A stretch of DNA of 50,462 nt from Zetaproteobacteria bacterium CG_4_9_14_3_um_filter_49_83 (lineage in GTDB: Bacteria; Pseudomonadota; Zetaproteobacteria; Mariprofundales; Mariprofundaceae), in contig PFXG01000076.1 in the NCBI GenBank assembly GCA_002791545.1, forward strand, positions 1 through 50,462. The letters are read 5' to 3'. Position 1 is the stretch's first letter. Every line of letters begins with the position of its first letter. The notes under the pieces were generated by a model that saw nothing but the letters and a program-made list of their open reading frames with translations, did no database searches and was not told the DNA's origin. Shown here piece after piece: positions 43,573-50,462 of this stretch. The translations under genes were made by a program, and so were the position numbers.

Positions 43573-45048
43573 GTGAACAGGAGGAATAAGTATAGAAATC
43601 TATTTTTGGTAGCATTGGGAGCTTTAATCTTAGGCGCTCTGGCGTCGTGTAAAAGTGGAGTGATTGTTACCCGTGTTGTGGCAAATAAGCCGGAGACGCA
43701 TGTCGGCATTCCACATCCACTTCTATATTCCCGTTATGAAACAAAATTGGGGTGGCGGGTGGTCGGTTGTGGTGAAAAGCTTAAGGTCGAGACAAGCGTT
43801 TCGTTCAAAGGTCCCCAAACTGCCCCAGATTCCGAGAACCTGTTCGTGATCGATCCGCGTAGCCTCTCTACTCCGTTTAAGACGAGCGATCTGAAAGTAA
43901 CCTATTTGCCATCAGGAGCACCTGTTTCTCTTAATGCCTCTATTGACGATAAAAGTGCAGAGGTGATCTCGACCATAGCCAAAGTCGGTGTGGGCTTGGT
44001 TAAGTTTGCTGCCACCCCGAGCAAATCTTCGGAACAGAAAATGAATATTCTAGAACAGAAAATAAATAATCTAGAAAAGAAGAAAGAAGTTTGTAGCGAA
44101 GAGGTAGTTAAGGCATTGCCTCAGGTTGAGCAGACCACTACGCTTGTTAAGGACTACAAGATCGAAGTAGATAAAAACAGTAAGGCGTTAGTGAAGTTGT
44201 CTGAAAAGATCGCAACAATGGGCGATAATGTGGATGAAGAGACCAAAAAAGCGTTGTCGGGTGCGCTTGATGCTCTTGTAGCTTCTAAGGATAAGCTTGA
44301 GAAAGCCCTAAAAGGGCAGTCGAAAACGATAAATTTAACAAGCTATGAAATAAACTTATATTGGCCGTCACGAAGTTCACTCCTAGATAAACAGTTCGAA
44401 TTGCCGGATGAAGTTTTCAAAAGATGGACGACGCCAGATGTGAATACGTCAGAGAAGCAGAAAAGTACAATATTCCTTTCAATGACGCGTCTGGATAAGA
44501 AAGCTATTAGTAATGAGATTGTAAATCCAAGGCTTGGTATCCCCATTCGTACAGGTGCTACAGGTAATGTATCAGCATGTGTCGGATCAAGGTGCAGTAA
44601 TAGTGGTAAGTCGATTACTAGTCGTGAAGACCGGTTGCAGCAGTTAGGCGAAATATATTATTTACCCTGCGAGAGTCGCGCATTCACATCTGTGAAATGT
44701 TCCTATGAACTAGATGATAATGGACAATTGAAGAGTATGGGGCATGCAGCTACGGGGTCGGGTGAAAAAGTTAGCGCTGCTCTCAACGATATTATTTCGC
44801 AGGCAGTTGAGGCGAAAAAAATTCACAATGAAGCTGCAACGAAGCAACTGGAAGCAGATACTGCTTATTTTGAAGCAGTAGCCGCTCGAAGTGCGGCGAT
44901 GGAAGCGCTGAATAAGGAGGGTTCTGACCCTACTCAGGCCGAGATTAACACCTTCACGGCTCAAGCTGAACGTTTGGATGCTGAGCGAGCCTTAATTGAG
45001 GCTGAGCTTGCTTTAGAAGAGGCAAAAGCAAAAAGAGTAGGCGAGTAG
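43573..45048 (+). CDS. Large orphan lipoprotein with coiled coils
   Basis: About 491 aa. The N-terminus VNRRNKYRNLFLVALGALIL then GALASCKSG is a lipoprotein signal (lipobox LASC, Cys about residue 26). A first beta-rich part is followed by coiled coil at about 150-250 (KMNILEQKINNLEKKKEV and the Lys-rich stretch after it). A central domain has four Cys (CVGSRC; LPCESRAFTSVKC), and the tail is an Ala/Glu-rich coiled coil. The start is unclear: GTG 43573 and TTG 43570 fit the signal peptide but lie before, not after, the GGAGG at 43580. AT-richer than its neighbours, suggesting transfer. Not recognised. Confidence 0.7.
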   Translation: MNRRNKYRNLFLVALGALILGALASCKSGVIVTRVVANKPETHVGIPHPLLYSRYETKLGWRVVGCGEKLKVETSVSFKGPQTAPDSENLFVIDPRSLSTPFKTSDLKVTYLPSGAPVSLNASIDDKSAEVISTIAKVGVGLVKFAATPSKSSEQKMNILEQKINNLEKKKEVCSEEVVKALPQVEQTTTLVKDYKIEVDKNSKALVKLSEKIATMGDNVDEETKKALSGALDALVASKDKLEKALKGQSKTINLTSYEINLYWPSRSSLLDKQFELPDEVFKRWTTPDVNTSEKQKSTIFLSMTRLDKKAISNEIVNPRLGIPIRTGATGNVSACVGSRCSNSGKSITSREDRLQQLGEIYYLPCESRAFTSVKCSYELDDNGQLKSMGHAATGSGEKVSAALNDIISQAVEAKKIHNEAATKQLEADTAYFEAVAARSAAMEALNKEGSDPTQAEINTFTAQAERLDAERALIEAELALEEAKAKRVGE

Positions 45049-45126
45049 CTGGGCTTGTATTGGCCCACGGCAAATTTGTTCTAACCTGAAAAAGATTCAA
45101 AATGCTGTTATAAGCATGCGTATTGG

Positions 45127-45448
45127 AGCTTAAGGGGGCAGAGCCGAATGGCACTAACTTAAGCCTTTTCAAGAAGTACATCCAAGATGGAAGTGAATCT
45201 TAAATGATTGAAAAATAACGCTTTATGCAACTGAGTATTTGGGTGATTGATATTGAATTACAAAACACGCTTAGCCTAACGTAACACTGAATAAATTGGC
45301 TTCGCTGGGGTGAAAAGAAACCAATCATTCATGATGAAATAAAGAGGAATTGTTTATAGAACTGAGGGCAATATAGAGGCGGAAAAAACGTTGGTAACAC
45401 GTCAAAAATCGCTTAAGTTAGTGCCATTCGGCTCTGACCCCTTAAGCT
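45127..45448. mobile_element. MITE-like element with 38-bp terminal inverted repeats
   Basis: AGCTTAAGGGGGCAGAGCCG (45127 onward) through 45164, and its reverse complement at 45411-45448, match at 37 of 38 positions. Each terminal repeat begins GCTTAAG and ends CTTAAGC, so each can also fold on itself. The 246 bp between carry no gene, and no target duplication is obvious. The size and design fit a non-autonomous element mobilised in trans. It lies between the orphan lipoprotein and the mtfA-like gene. Confidence 0.75.
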
Positions 45449-45470
45449 GCCTTAAGCTGTAATTATATTT

Positions 45471-46298
45471 CTATTCGTCACTGCTTTTCACCCATTCAAC
45501 CGGATCAAGCCGGTAATATGCGCTGACCTGCTCATAGAGTTCGGGATGTCTGGTTTTGAGCTGATGGGGCTTTTCGAAGAAGGTCTCGGTTAGCACGGCG
45601 AAGAATTCTGCCGGATTGGTTGCGCCATAATGATCCAATACAGAGGCTTTCCCCAGATCAGATCTCAACCTGAGCGCCTCGAACTCTTTACTCATGGTTC
45701 GGGCCCAGGAGATATAACGAGAACGCTGGCCCAGCAGGGGAACACCATCCACCGATCCATCCTCTTCATCAAGTTTGTGGGCAAACTCATGAAACACCAC
45801 ATTGTGGCCATCTTTGATATCAAGCGCCCCGTGCAGAACGGAATCCCAGGCCAGCACGATGGGGCCTCGGTGCCATGATTCGCCCAGCCGGACTTCGAAC
45901 CCCTCCGATTCAACCAGTCCATCGCGCTTTGTCGACTGGACGACATAGGCACTGGGATAGACCAGGATGGTGATAAAGCCGGGGTAGTAACGGTGATCTC
46001 GATTCAGCAGAAGCATGCACGCATACGCAGCTATCGTGACCTTAATCTCTGCATCAATCTCAAGGCCAGCACAGCCAACAAAATGCTTCTCATCCAAGAA
46101 GACCTGAATAAGCCCCTGCAACTCCCGCTGCAAATGCAATGGAAGCCGTAGATACAACGGCACATTTGCCTCAAGAATCGGCAACCAGGCTTCCGGGAAT
46201 GGGTTATTGAAGAGACTGCGCCGCCGTTGAATTCGACGATAGCGAACACCGGCCCAAACAAGCCCAACAACCAAAACTGAGAGAATAATTAACCACAT
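45471..46298 (-). CDS. mtfA: MtfA-like zinc peptidase (M90)
   Basis: A 275-aa protein. One N-terminal helix (MWLIILSVLVVGLVWAGVRY) anchors it, then the M90 domain with NVVFHEFAHKLDEEDGSVDG (HExxH plus following Asp/Glu) and TNPAEFFAVLTETFFEKP (third ligand Glu). E. coli MtfA lacks such an anchor and inactivates the Mlc repressor; anchored homologues are common and their role is less clear. The ATG at 46298 has GGAG 9 nt upstream. The frame is open to 46478 but the extra 60 residues look non-coding. Confidence 0.85.
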   Translation of the reverse strand: MWLIILSVLVVGLVWAGVRYRRIQRRRSLFNNPFPEAWLPILEANVPLYLRLPLHLQRELQGLIQVFLDEKHFVGCAGLEIDAEIKVTIAAYACMLLLNRDHRYYPGFITILVYPSAYVVQSTKRDGLVESEGFEVRLGESWHRGPIVLAWDSVLHGALDIKDGHNVVFHEFAHKLDEEDGSVDGVPLLGQRSRYISWARTMSKEFEALRLRSDLGKASVLDHYGATNPAEFFAVLTETFFEKPHQLKTRHPELYEQVSAYYRLDPVEWVKSSDE

Positions 46299-46779
46299 GC
46301 TGTCAGCTCCGGTTTCCCGATGATGTATTGAACCAGAATTCCGGGATATATATGGTCCGTCCCGCGTAGCAAGAAAAGTCGCATAGATATATCCGGCTTG
46401 TTGTTGAGGCGGGGAAGCTTCTGGTCCTGATGTGAACGATGACGGGGTCTTGTTTTGCGCATTCACATCTCCTTTCATCTTGTAGTCATGGTGTAGGATG
46501 TTTTTATTTAGCTATATATACAATGACAAACAGCTAATAAACCCAGCTTAATAAATCCACGAAGCAAGATCAGGCCTCTAATTCTGCTAATTCTCCTTGT
46601 GAGTCTCGCACATGGGACCACCATGCGTTTCACCTCGCGCCTTGCATGTCATGTGCGCAGAGATTTGTCGCAGTCATGCGCAGATATTCAGAGCATCTTT
46701 AATTGAAATCATGCCTGTTTCACATACTCTGAACCTATACAAAGGGGAGCTGAAAGATTCCCGTAAAGGTGAAAAATGA
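46299..46779. other. Intergenic region, no gene seen
   Basis: A 480-bp divergent gap between the mtfA-like gene and the ACC-deaminase-like gene. I see short AT-rich tracts but no convincing promoter, RNA or repeat. Confidence 0.4.
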
Positions 46780-47763
46780 ATGCATACGCAAAACGGATTG
46801 AACATTCGGCCTGCAGCCGTAACACCGGGCTATCATCCAACGGCTGACACGCTGATGTTCTCAATGCCATCGAGAGTCGATCCTTTTGAGCTTCGCGGAA
46901 GACGTTATTTCGTCAAACGCGACGATCTGATCGATCCGCTCTTCTCCGGCAACAAGTTCCGCAAATTGCAGGCGCTGCTGGATACTCCCGCCAGCCGATA
47001 CGCACGGGTTATCTCCTGGGGCGGCAACCAGTCCAATGCCATGCTTTCCATCGCCGCGCTCTGCGCACGCAAGGACTGGCGCTTTGAATACACCACGAAA
47101 ACCATCCCGGCCCGCATCCGCGAACATCCGACCGGTAATTTGAAACAGGCACTGGCACTTGGCATGATCCTCAACGAGGTGAAACCGAAGGCGTATGCCA
47201 CATTCGTGGCAGAAGCGGGCCACATCGATACGGATACCGATGCTGATACACTGGTTTTGGCTCAAGGTGGTGCCGATCCACTGGCCCGGGCTGGTATCGA
47301 GCAACTGGCCGCAGAGATTCGTCAATGGCAGGCCGATGCGGCGATTCCACAGCTGCATGTGGTAACGCCATCGGGCACCGGCACGACAGCTGCGATGTTA
47401 GCAAGCGCACTCCCCGAAGTGACGGTGTTGACGACGCCAGCGGTTGGCGATGCAGCCTACCTGCGTGAGCAGATCGAGCGCTTGCTGCCGATGCCGGAGA
47501 ACATGCGGATTCTGGAAACAGGCCAGCCGTTCCGTTTTGCTGCGCCTGCCCCCGAGCTGCTGGCGATCTACCATGAGCTACTCACTGCCGGTATCGAATT
47601 CGACCTGATCTATGGTGCGCTGATGTGGCATACCCTATTGCAGCATGCCGACACCATCGATGGCGAAATCTTTTATGTGCACAGCGGTGGCGTGACGGGC
47701 AACGAAACCATGCTCGACCGCTACCATCACTTGGGCATGTCCGTGCATGGCGAATCTGAGTGA
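46780..47763 (+). CDS. PLP-dependent ACC deaminase / D-cysteine desulfhydrase-like enzyme
   Basis: A 327-aa fold-type II PLP enzyme. FVKRDDLIDPLFSGNKFRKL carries the PLP-binding Lys in the SGNKFRKL signature, with WGGNQSNAM binding the substrate carboxylate and TPSGTGTTAAML the phosphate loop. Members either deaminate 1-aminocyclopropane-1-carboxylate or desulfhydrate D-cysteine, and sequence alone does not decide. AAAGGTG precedes the ATG. A nitroreductase follows after 54 bp with its own ribosome site. Confidence 0.85.
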   Translation: MHTQNGLNIRPAAVTPGYHPTADTLMFSMPSRVDPFELRGRRYFVKRDDLIDPLFSGNKFRKLQALLDTPASRYARVISWGGNQSNAMLSIAALCARKDWRFEYTTKTIPARIREHPTGNLKQALALGMILNEVKPKAYATFVAEAGHIDTDTDADTLVLAQGGADPLARAGIEQLAAEIRQWQADAAIPQLHVVTPSGTGTTAAMLASALPEVTVLTTPAVGDAAYLREQIERLLPMPENMRILETGQPFRFAAPAPELLAIYHELLTAGIEFDLIYGALMWHTLLQHADTIDGEIFYVHSGGVTGNETMLDRYHHLGMSVHGESE

Positions 47764-47817
47764 CCATCAGTATGATGCTCTGTAGAAACCAGCATGGGCT
47801 AACAAGGAGTTTTGAGA

Positions 47818-48474
47818 ATGCATCATCCGATTATTGAAGACCTGCTTTGGCGATACACCACAAAGAAATATGACAACACCCGGAAAGTTCCGCAGGAAGA
47901 CATGGACGTGTTCCTCGAAGCGTTGCGCCTGTCGGCATCTTCGATCAATTCACAGCAGTGGAAATTCGTGGTGCTGGCCAGCGATGAGGCCAAAGCGCGG
48001 ATGCAGCAAAGCTTCGGGGATTCGCCGTCGCTGAATAAACAGCATGTGATGGATGGTTCCCATGTGATTTTGTTCGGCAATCACCCGCGTTATAGCCGTG
48101 AGGATTATGCCGAGGTGGTGGATCAAGGCATTGCCGATAAGCGCACCCAGGCGGAAAATCGGGATGCCGCCTTTGGCGCATGTGTGTATATCGATAAAAA
48201 CACCGACAGTCATGGCTCCACATCCGGCTGGACCAGAGCCCAGACCTATATCGCCCTGGGCAACGCGCTGCACATTTTGGCGCGCCTGAAAATCGACGCC
48301 ACCCCCATGGAAGGCATTGATGCCGCAGCCGTCACCCGGGAATTTTCTGAGGAACTCGATGGCTATGCATGCAGTCTGGCGCTGGTCATCGGCTACCATC
48401 ACCCCGAAGAAGATTTCAATGCCAAACTCCCCAAATCCCGCAAACCCTTCGAGAAGGTGTTCACCATCATCTGA
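47818..48474 (+). CDS. Nitroreductase-family NAD(P)H oxidoreductase
   Basis: A 218-aa FMN-dependent oxidoreductase similar to NfsB. RYTTKKYDNTRKVPQEDMDV and LRLSASSINSQQWKFVVLAS bind FMN and substrate, and the C-terminal ELDGYACSLALVIGYHHPEE fits. The ATG at 47818 has AAGGAG 9 nt upstream; a TTG at 47812 is also open. It probably forms an operon with the PLP enzyme upstream; the shared process is unknown. Confidence 0.9.
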   Translation: MHHPIIEDLLWRYTTKKYDNTRKVPQEDMDVFLEALRLSASSINSQQWKFVVLASDEAKARMQQSFGDSPSLNKQHVMDGSHVILFGNHPRYSREDYAEVVDQGIADKRTQAENRDAAFGACVYIDKNTDSHGSTSGWTRAQTYIALGNALHILARLKIDATPMEGIDAAAVTREFSEELDGYACSLALVIGYHHPEEDFNAKLPKSRKPFEKVFTII

Positions 48475-48595
48475 CGTTTGAATAAAGCGCCGGAAAAAGA
48501 ATCAAAGAAAAGCGGTGAAGTCAGGGCAAAGGTTAAAGACTATGCTGTCATAGCTTACAGCTACGACCATGCATAGTTATTCAGAGGTTCCTTGG

Positions 48596-48755
48596 CCCGG
48601 ACTATTCATGAATCGCCGTGATGATCGCGCCGGACATTTGGTTGCAACAGATTCCGAGGAAGGCGTGCGTAACAGTGCATACGGACAACAGACGATGTAT
48701 TTGTTGCGGGCAAATGAACAAGGGAGGGCGCGGCAGCATTTATGAATAGTCCGGG
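48596..48755. mobile_element. Short inverted-repeat element abutting the toxin gene
   Basis: CCCGGACTATTCATGAAT (48596-48613) and the inverse of CCCGGACTATTCATAAAT (48738-48755) match at 17 of 18 positions. The 160-bp element has no gene and ends exactly at the base before the toxin stop codon. A related single motif, GCCGGATTATTCATAAAT, lies in front of dapA (about 30,091-30,108). It fits a MITE or an IS-end remnant. Confidence 0.6.
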
Positions 48756-49451
48756 TTAGAGCTTCGCAATTTCCCGTATCCGGTTCAGGACTACTGCGGC
48801 TCTTTGCTGGCTTATCGGATCTGCGGGTAAATGACAGGGGATTGCATCGAGAAAAGCTCGTTGGGATAAGAGGTTAGAAAATTCTTCGCGCAGGTATTGC
48901 TGAACATCTTCTGCACCGATGACCTCCTCTGCAATGGTGCTGCGCCCATCAAGCACAGCGATAATATCTTCAAGATCATGGCTGGCCATCAGGTCACCTT
49001 TGCCCCTGCCATAAAAAGCTTCAAGCTTGGTAGCGAGAAAAAGAGGTGGTGCAACCACTCTGATCTCTACCCCTCCCGGTAAATGAAGGCGTTGGGAAGA
49101 TTTCATGGCCTTCGAACACCATTGATTCGAGAAGCCTAGTATCGACGCCTCAGTAGGCATCACGTCCACAATAACGCTATCGAATCGCCAGCAGCACATG
49201 ATTGCATCCGGCCCATTGTCTTTTCTAAACCCTCTGCTTCTCAGTTCCTGGGAAAGCTGGTGATAATCATGATGGCTTCTGATTTCAGCAATCACATCCA
49301 CATCCCGGGTTTCACGGGTTGGGGGAGCAGCCATATCAGTAATGAGTAGCCCGGTTGCACAGCCACCAACAAAGACAACATCTTCAACAAGTGAGCCCAA
49401 GCCCTGTGCCACAAGCTTAAGCATGTCGAGATTGGGGGCGTCATTCCTCAT
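48756..49451 (-). CDS. AbiEii-like nucleotidyltransferase toxin
   Basis: A 231-aa DNA-polymerase-beta-type nucleotidyltransferase. FVGGCATGLLITD supplies the glycine loop, RETRDVDVIAE the paired Asp metal ligands and VIVDVMPTE the third. LATKLEAFYGRGKGD with SHDLEDIIAVLDGR matches the C-terminal signature of AbiEii/type IV toxins. It follows the regulator-like gene with a 4-bp overlap, the antitoxin-toxin order expected for such pairs. The stop codon touches the inverted-repeat element. Confidence 0.8.
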   Translation of the reverse strand: MRNDAPNLDMLKLVAQGLGSLVEDVVFVGGCATGLLITDMAAPPTRETRDVDVIAEIRSHHDYHQLSQELRSRGFRKDNGPDAIMCCWRFDSVIVDVMPTEASILGFSNQWCSKAMKSSQRLHLPGGVEIRVVAPPLFLATKLEAFYGRGKGDLMASHDLEDIIAVLDGRSTIAEEVIGAEDVQQYLREEFSNLLSQRAFLDAIPCHLPADPISQQRAAVVLNRIREIAKL

Positions 49452-49966
49452 GGCTGGCTCAGGCGCTTGCTGAGCATCTCAGCCGCCATATTCCTTTCGC
49501 GTGCTCTTCCTCCACGATTGGCATCGACCAAAGCCAGTAGTTCATAGAACTCAGGATCTTTGCGTGCCGCCTCCGGGGCCGACTTATGTAGCGGGGAGAA
49601 TGAAATGCCTCGAACCTCTCCAGCCATGGCATCAGGCCAGACCTGTGGCAGGTCACCGGATGGTGCAAATTCCCGGTTTAATGGCGGGGCAAATGATGCT
49701 GTTGGCATGCCCCGTACCGGTTGGCCAATTTCAGGAACAAAAGCAAAGCGAATTCCATGCAGAATAAACTCTTTTAAATTGGCCAAAACAGGGTGATAGG
49801 CGTCGCCTCTGCGTATGAGCTGCGCCTTGATCAGGCGATGAATGGAATCATGAACTCTGGATGCACTCATACCGAGGGCTTCACCCAGGCGTTGCATGGA
49901 GCAAGGCTCACCATTGAGAACAACCAGCTTTAGAGCTACATAGATGTCTTGTTGTTTTAATTCCAT
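49448..49966 (-). CDS. Winged-helix antitoxin/regulator of the AbiE-like pair
   Basis: A 172-aa protein. The first 70 residues form a MarR-like winged helix (CSMQRLGEALGMSASRVHDS then IHRLIKAQLIRRG). The rest, with conserved-looking HGIRFAFVPEIGQPVRGMPT and FSPLHKSAPEAARKDPEFYE, has no family I can name. The ATG at 49966 has GGGAGG 5 nt upstream. Coupled by ATGA to the nucleotidyltransferase gene. It likely neutralises the toxin and represses the operon through the repeats at about 49,986-50,028; both are inferences. Confidence 0.7.
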   Translation of the reverse strand: MELKQQDIYVALKLVVLNGEPCSMQRLGEALGMSASRVHDSIHRLIKAQLIRRGDAYHPVLANLKEFILHGIRFAFVPEIGQPVRGMPTASFAPPLNREFAPSGDLPQVWPDAMAGEVRGISFSPLHKSAPEAARKDPEFYELLALVDANRGGRARERNMAAEMLSKRLSQP

Positions 49967-49985
49967 CGTGCCTCCCACATACCGC

Positions 49986-50028
49986 ATTCCAAAATCTGGA
50001 ATCAGGAATAAGGAATAAGGAATGTCAA
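49986..50028 (-). promoter_or_regulatory. Promoter/operator region of the AbiE-like pair
   Basis: On the minus strand a consensus TTGACA (50023-50028) is followed by repeated ATTCC motifs: two TATTCCT copies in 7-bp tandem, then an ATTCC/GGAAT inverted repeat at 49986-50002. The iteron pattern fits autoregulation by the winged-helix protein. No good -10 box was found. Confidence 0.45.
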
Positions 50029-50206
50029 GCCTGCTGAGGCAGAAGAAGAAGGTGATGCGATGAATATCATCCTATGCGCTTGTGGGCACAATCTGCGTAA
50101 AATCCTCAACTACCTGAGGTCTTTTATGCGCTACTTTCTCGATAGCTGCTGGAAAGTCATTTCCATTATGACTGAATACATACCCCAAAACAGAATCGCA
50201 GCGTGA
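50012..50206 (+). pseudogene. IS5-type transposase, 3' remnant
   Basis: An open frame encoding EEEGDAMNIILCACGHNLRK then ILNYLRSFMRYFLDS and a stop. The GD-hydrophobic-N ... HNLRK-hydrophobic-LR pattern is the C-terminus of IS5-family DDE transposases. The rest of the element is missing and its upstream edge merges with the repeats in front of the antitoxin gene. Confidence 0.7.
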
Positions 50207-50282
50207 TCTGAATTGAATTATTCAGGACCGACGAATTAACACTTTGGTCTGAATGCAAGATTCAAGACCCGACCCCAATGTT

Positions 50283-50462
50283 TTATTTTGCCAAGACAAC
50301 CTGAAATGGCTCCGAACAATATCTGTCGTTAAAATCAAGGTAACCAGGAACAGGTTTGTCGCTCTGGTAAAGTACCCATTCCATAGCGAGAAGATTGCTT
50401 GCATAACCACGAAAAGAGCGATTCCCGCCATAAACCTTCAGCAGGCGATTGACCTCTTGAAC
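50283..50462 (-). CDS. C-terminal end of an unidentified protein (cut by window edge)
   Basis: The last 59 codons of a minus-strand gene that enters from the right edge: VQEVNRLLKVYGGNRSFRGY then ASNLLAMEWVLYQSDKPVPG and the tail YLDFNDRYCSEPFQVVLAK. It ends at TAA 50283. The residue pattern looks like a real protein end, but no family is recognised. Confidence 0.45.
   Translation of the reverse strand, partial: VQEVNRLLKVYGGNRSFRGYASNLLAMEWVLYQSDKPVPGYLDFNDRYCSEPFQVVLAK

Noticed and set aside
43361-43615. 84-aa minus-strand open frame before the lipoprotein gene
   Set aside because: No ribosome site, overlaps the lipoprotein signal-peptide region, and matches nothing I recognise. AT-rich sequence gives such frames by chance.
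44954-45181. 75-aa minus-strand frame over the lipoprotein end and MITE end
   Set aside because: Antisense of the Ala/Glu-rich coiled coil, giving Leu-rich sequence; not a real membrane protein.
50222-50431. 69-aa minus-strand hydrophobic frame at the right edge
   Set aside because: Another frame on the same strand reads through the window edge to a stop at 50283 with a more protein-like composition, so this one is probably a shadow.
1-50462. CRISPR array, prophage or riboswitch
   Set aside because: No regularly spaced direct repeats, no phage structural or integrase genes, and no leader with a recognisable riboswitch core were seen.

Overview
The window looks like a chromosome segment of a Gram-negative proteobacterium of moderate GC. 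Three layouts point to a gamma- or closely allied (possibly zeta-) proteobacterial lineage: a four-tRNA cluster (Thr-TGT, Tyr-GTA, Gly-TCC, Thr-GGT) in front of an EF-Tu gene, as in E. coli thrU-tyrU-glyT-thrT-tufB; a zapB-like gene, zapA, a 6S RNA and the 5-formyl-THF cyclo-ligase gene in a row; and tpiA-secG followed by tRNA-Leu(GAG). A YmdB-type phosphodiesterase and a PrsK/PrsR-like two-component pair are less usual for enteric gammas. The exact taxon cannot be fixed from sequence alone.

1-34,620 is ordinary core genome, densely packed and often translationally coupled through ATGA overlaps. It holds the tufB/tRNA operon (minus); a tandem cyclic-nucleotide-binding-fold protein and gltX (convergent); a tas-like aldo/keto reductase, a hotdog thioesterase and a GH26-like lipoprotein, coupled; a type III PLP decarboxylase and dapD; sppA; uppP-lgt; xth-yjbQ; a 932-aa AsmA/DUF748-like protein; acs; cutA-ccdA; the 6S locus; ymdB and smpB; a small cytochrome c; clpB and htpX, each with a sigma-32-like promoter of identical geometry; dapA, a histidine kinase, a sigma-54-type response regulator and a small secreted protein in one operon; rsmA; and tpiA-secG-tRNA-Leu.

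From about 34,620 to the right edge the window is a patchwork. It contains a decayed hipBA-like toxin-antitoxin locus with an 11-C tract, a NERD-domain protein with a C-terminal zinc ribbon, prlC, a kappa-GST-like isomerase and a DUF4442 thioesterase. Next comes an accessory block: a membrane protein, a patatin phospholipase, a truncated peptidoglycan-binding reading frame, a LuxR-type regulator and a large orphan lipoprotein. A 322-bp element with 38-bp inverted ends (MITE-like) separates this block from an mtfA-like peptidase, an ACC-deaminase-like enzyme and a nitroreductase. A second short inverted-repeat element then abuts an AbiE-type toxin-antitoxin pair, followed by an IS5-type transposase remnant and a cut-off gene.

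The most unusual material is the membrane protein/patatin/peptidoglycan-binding trio (40.6-42.8 kb), the two inverted-repeat elements, the decayed hipBA, and an enhancer-binding response regulator whose sigma-54 contact loop reads GAFAGA instead of GAFTGA.
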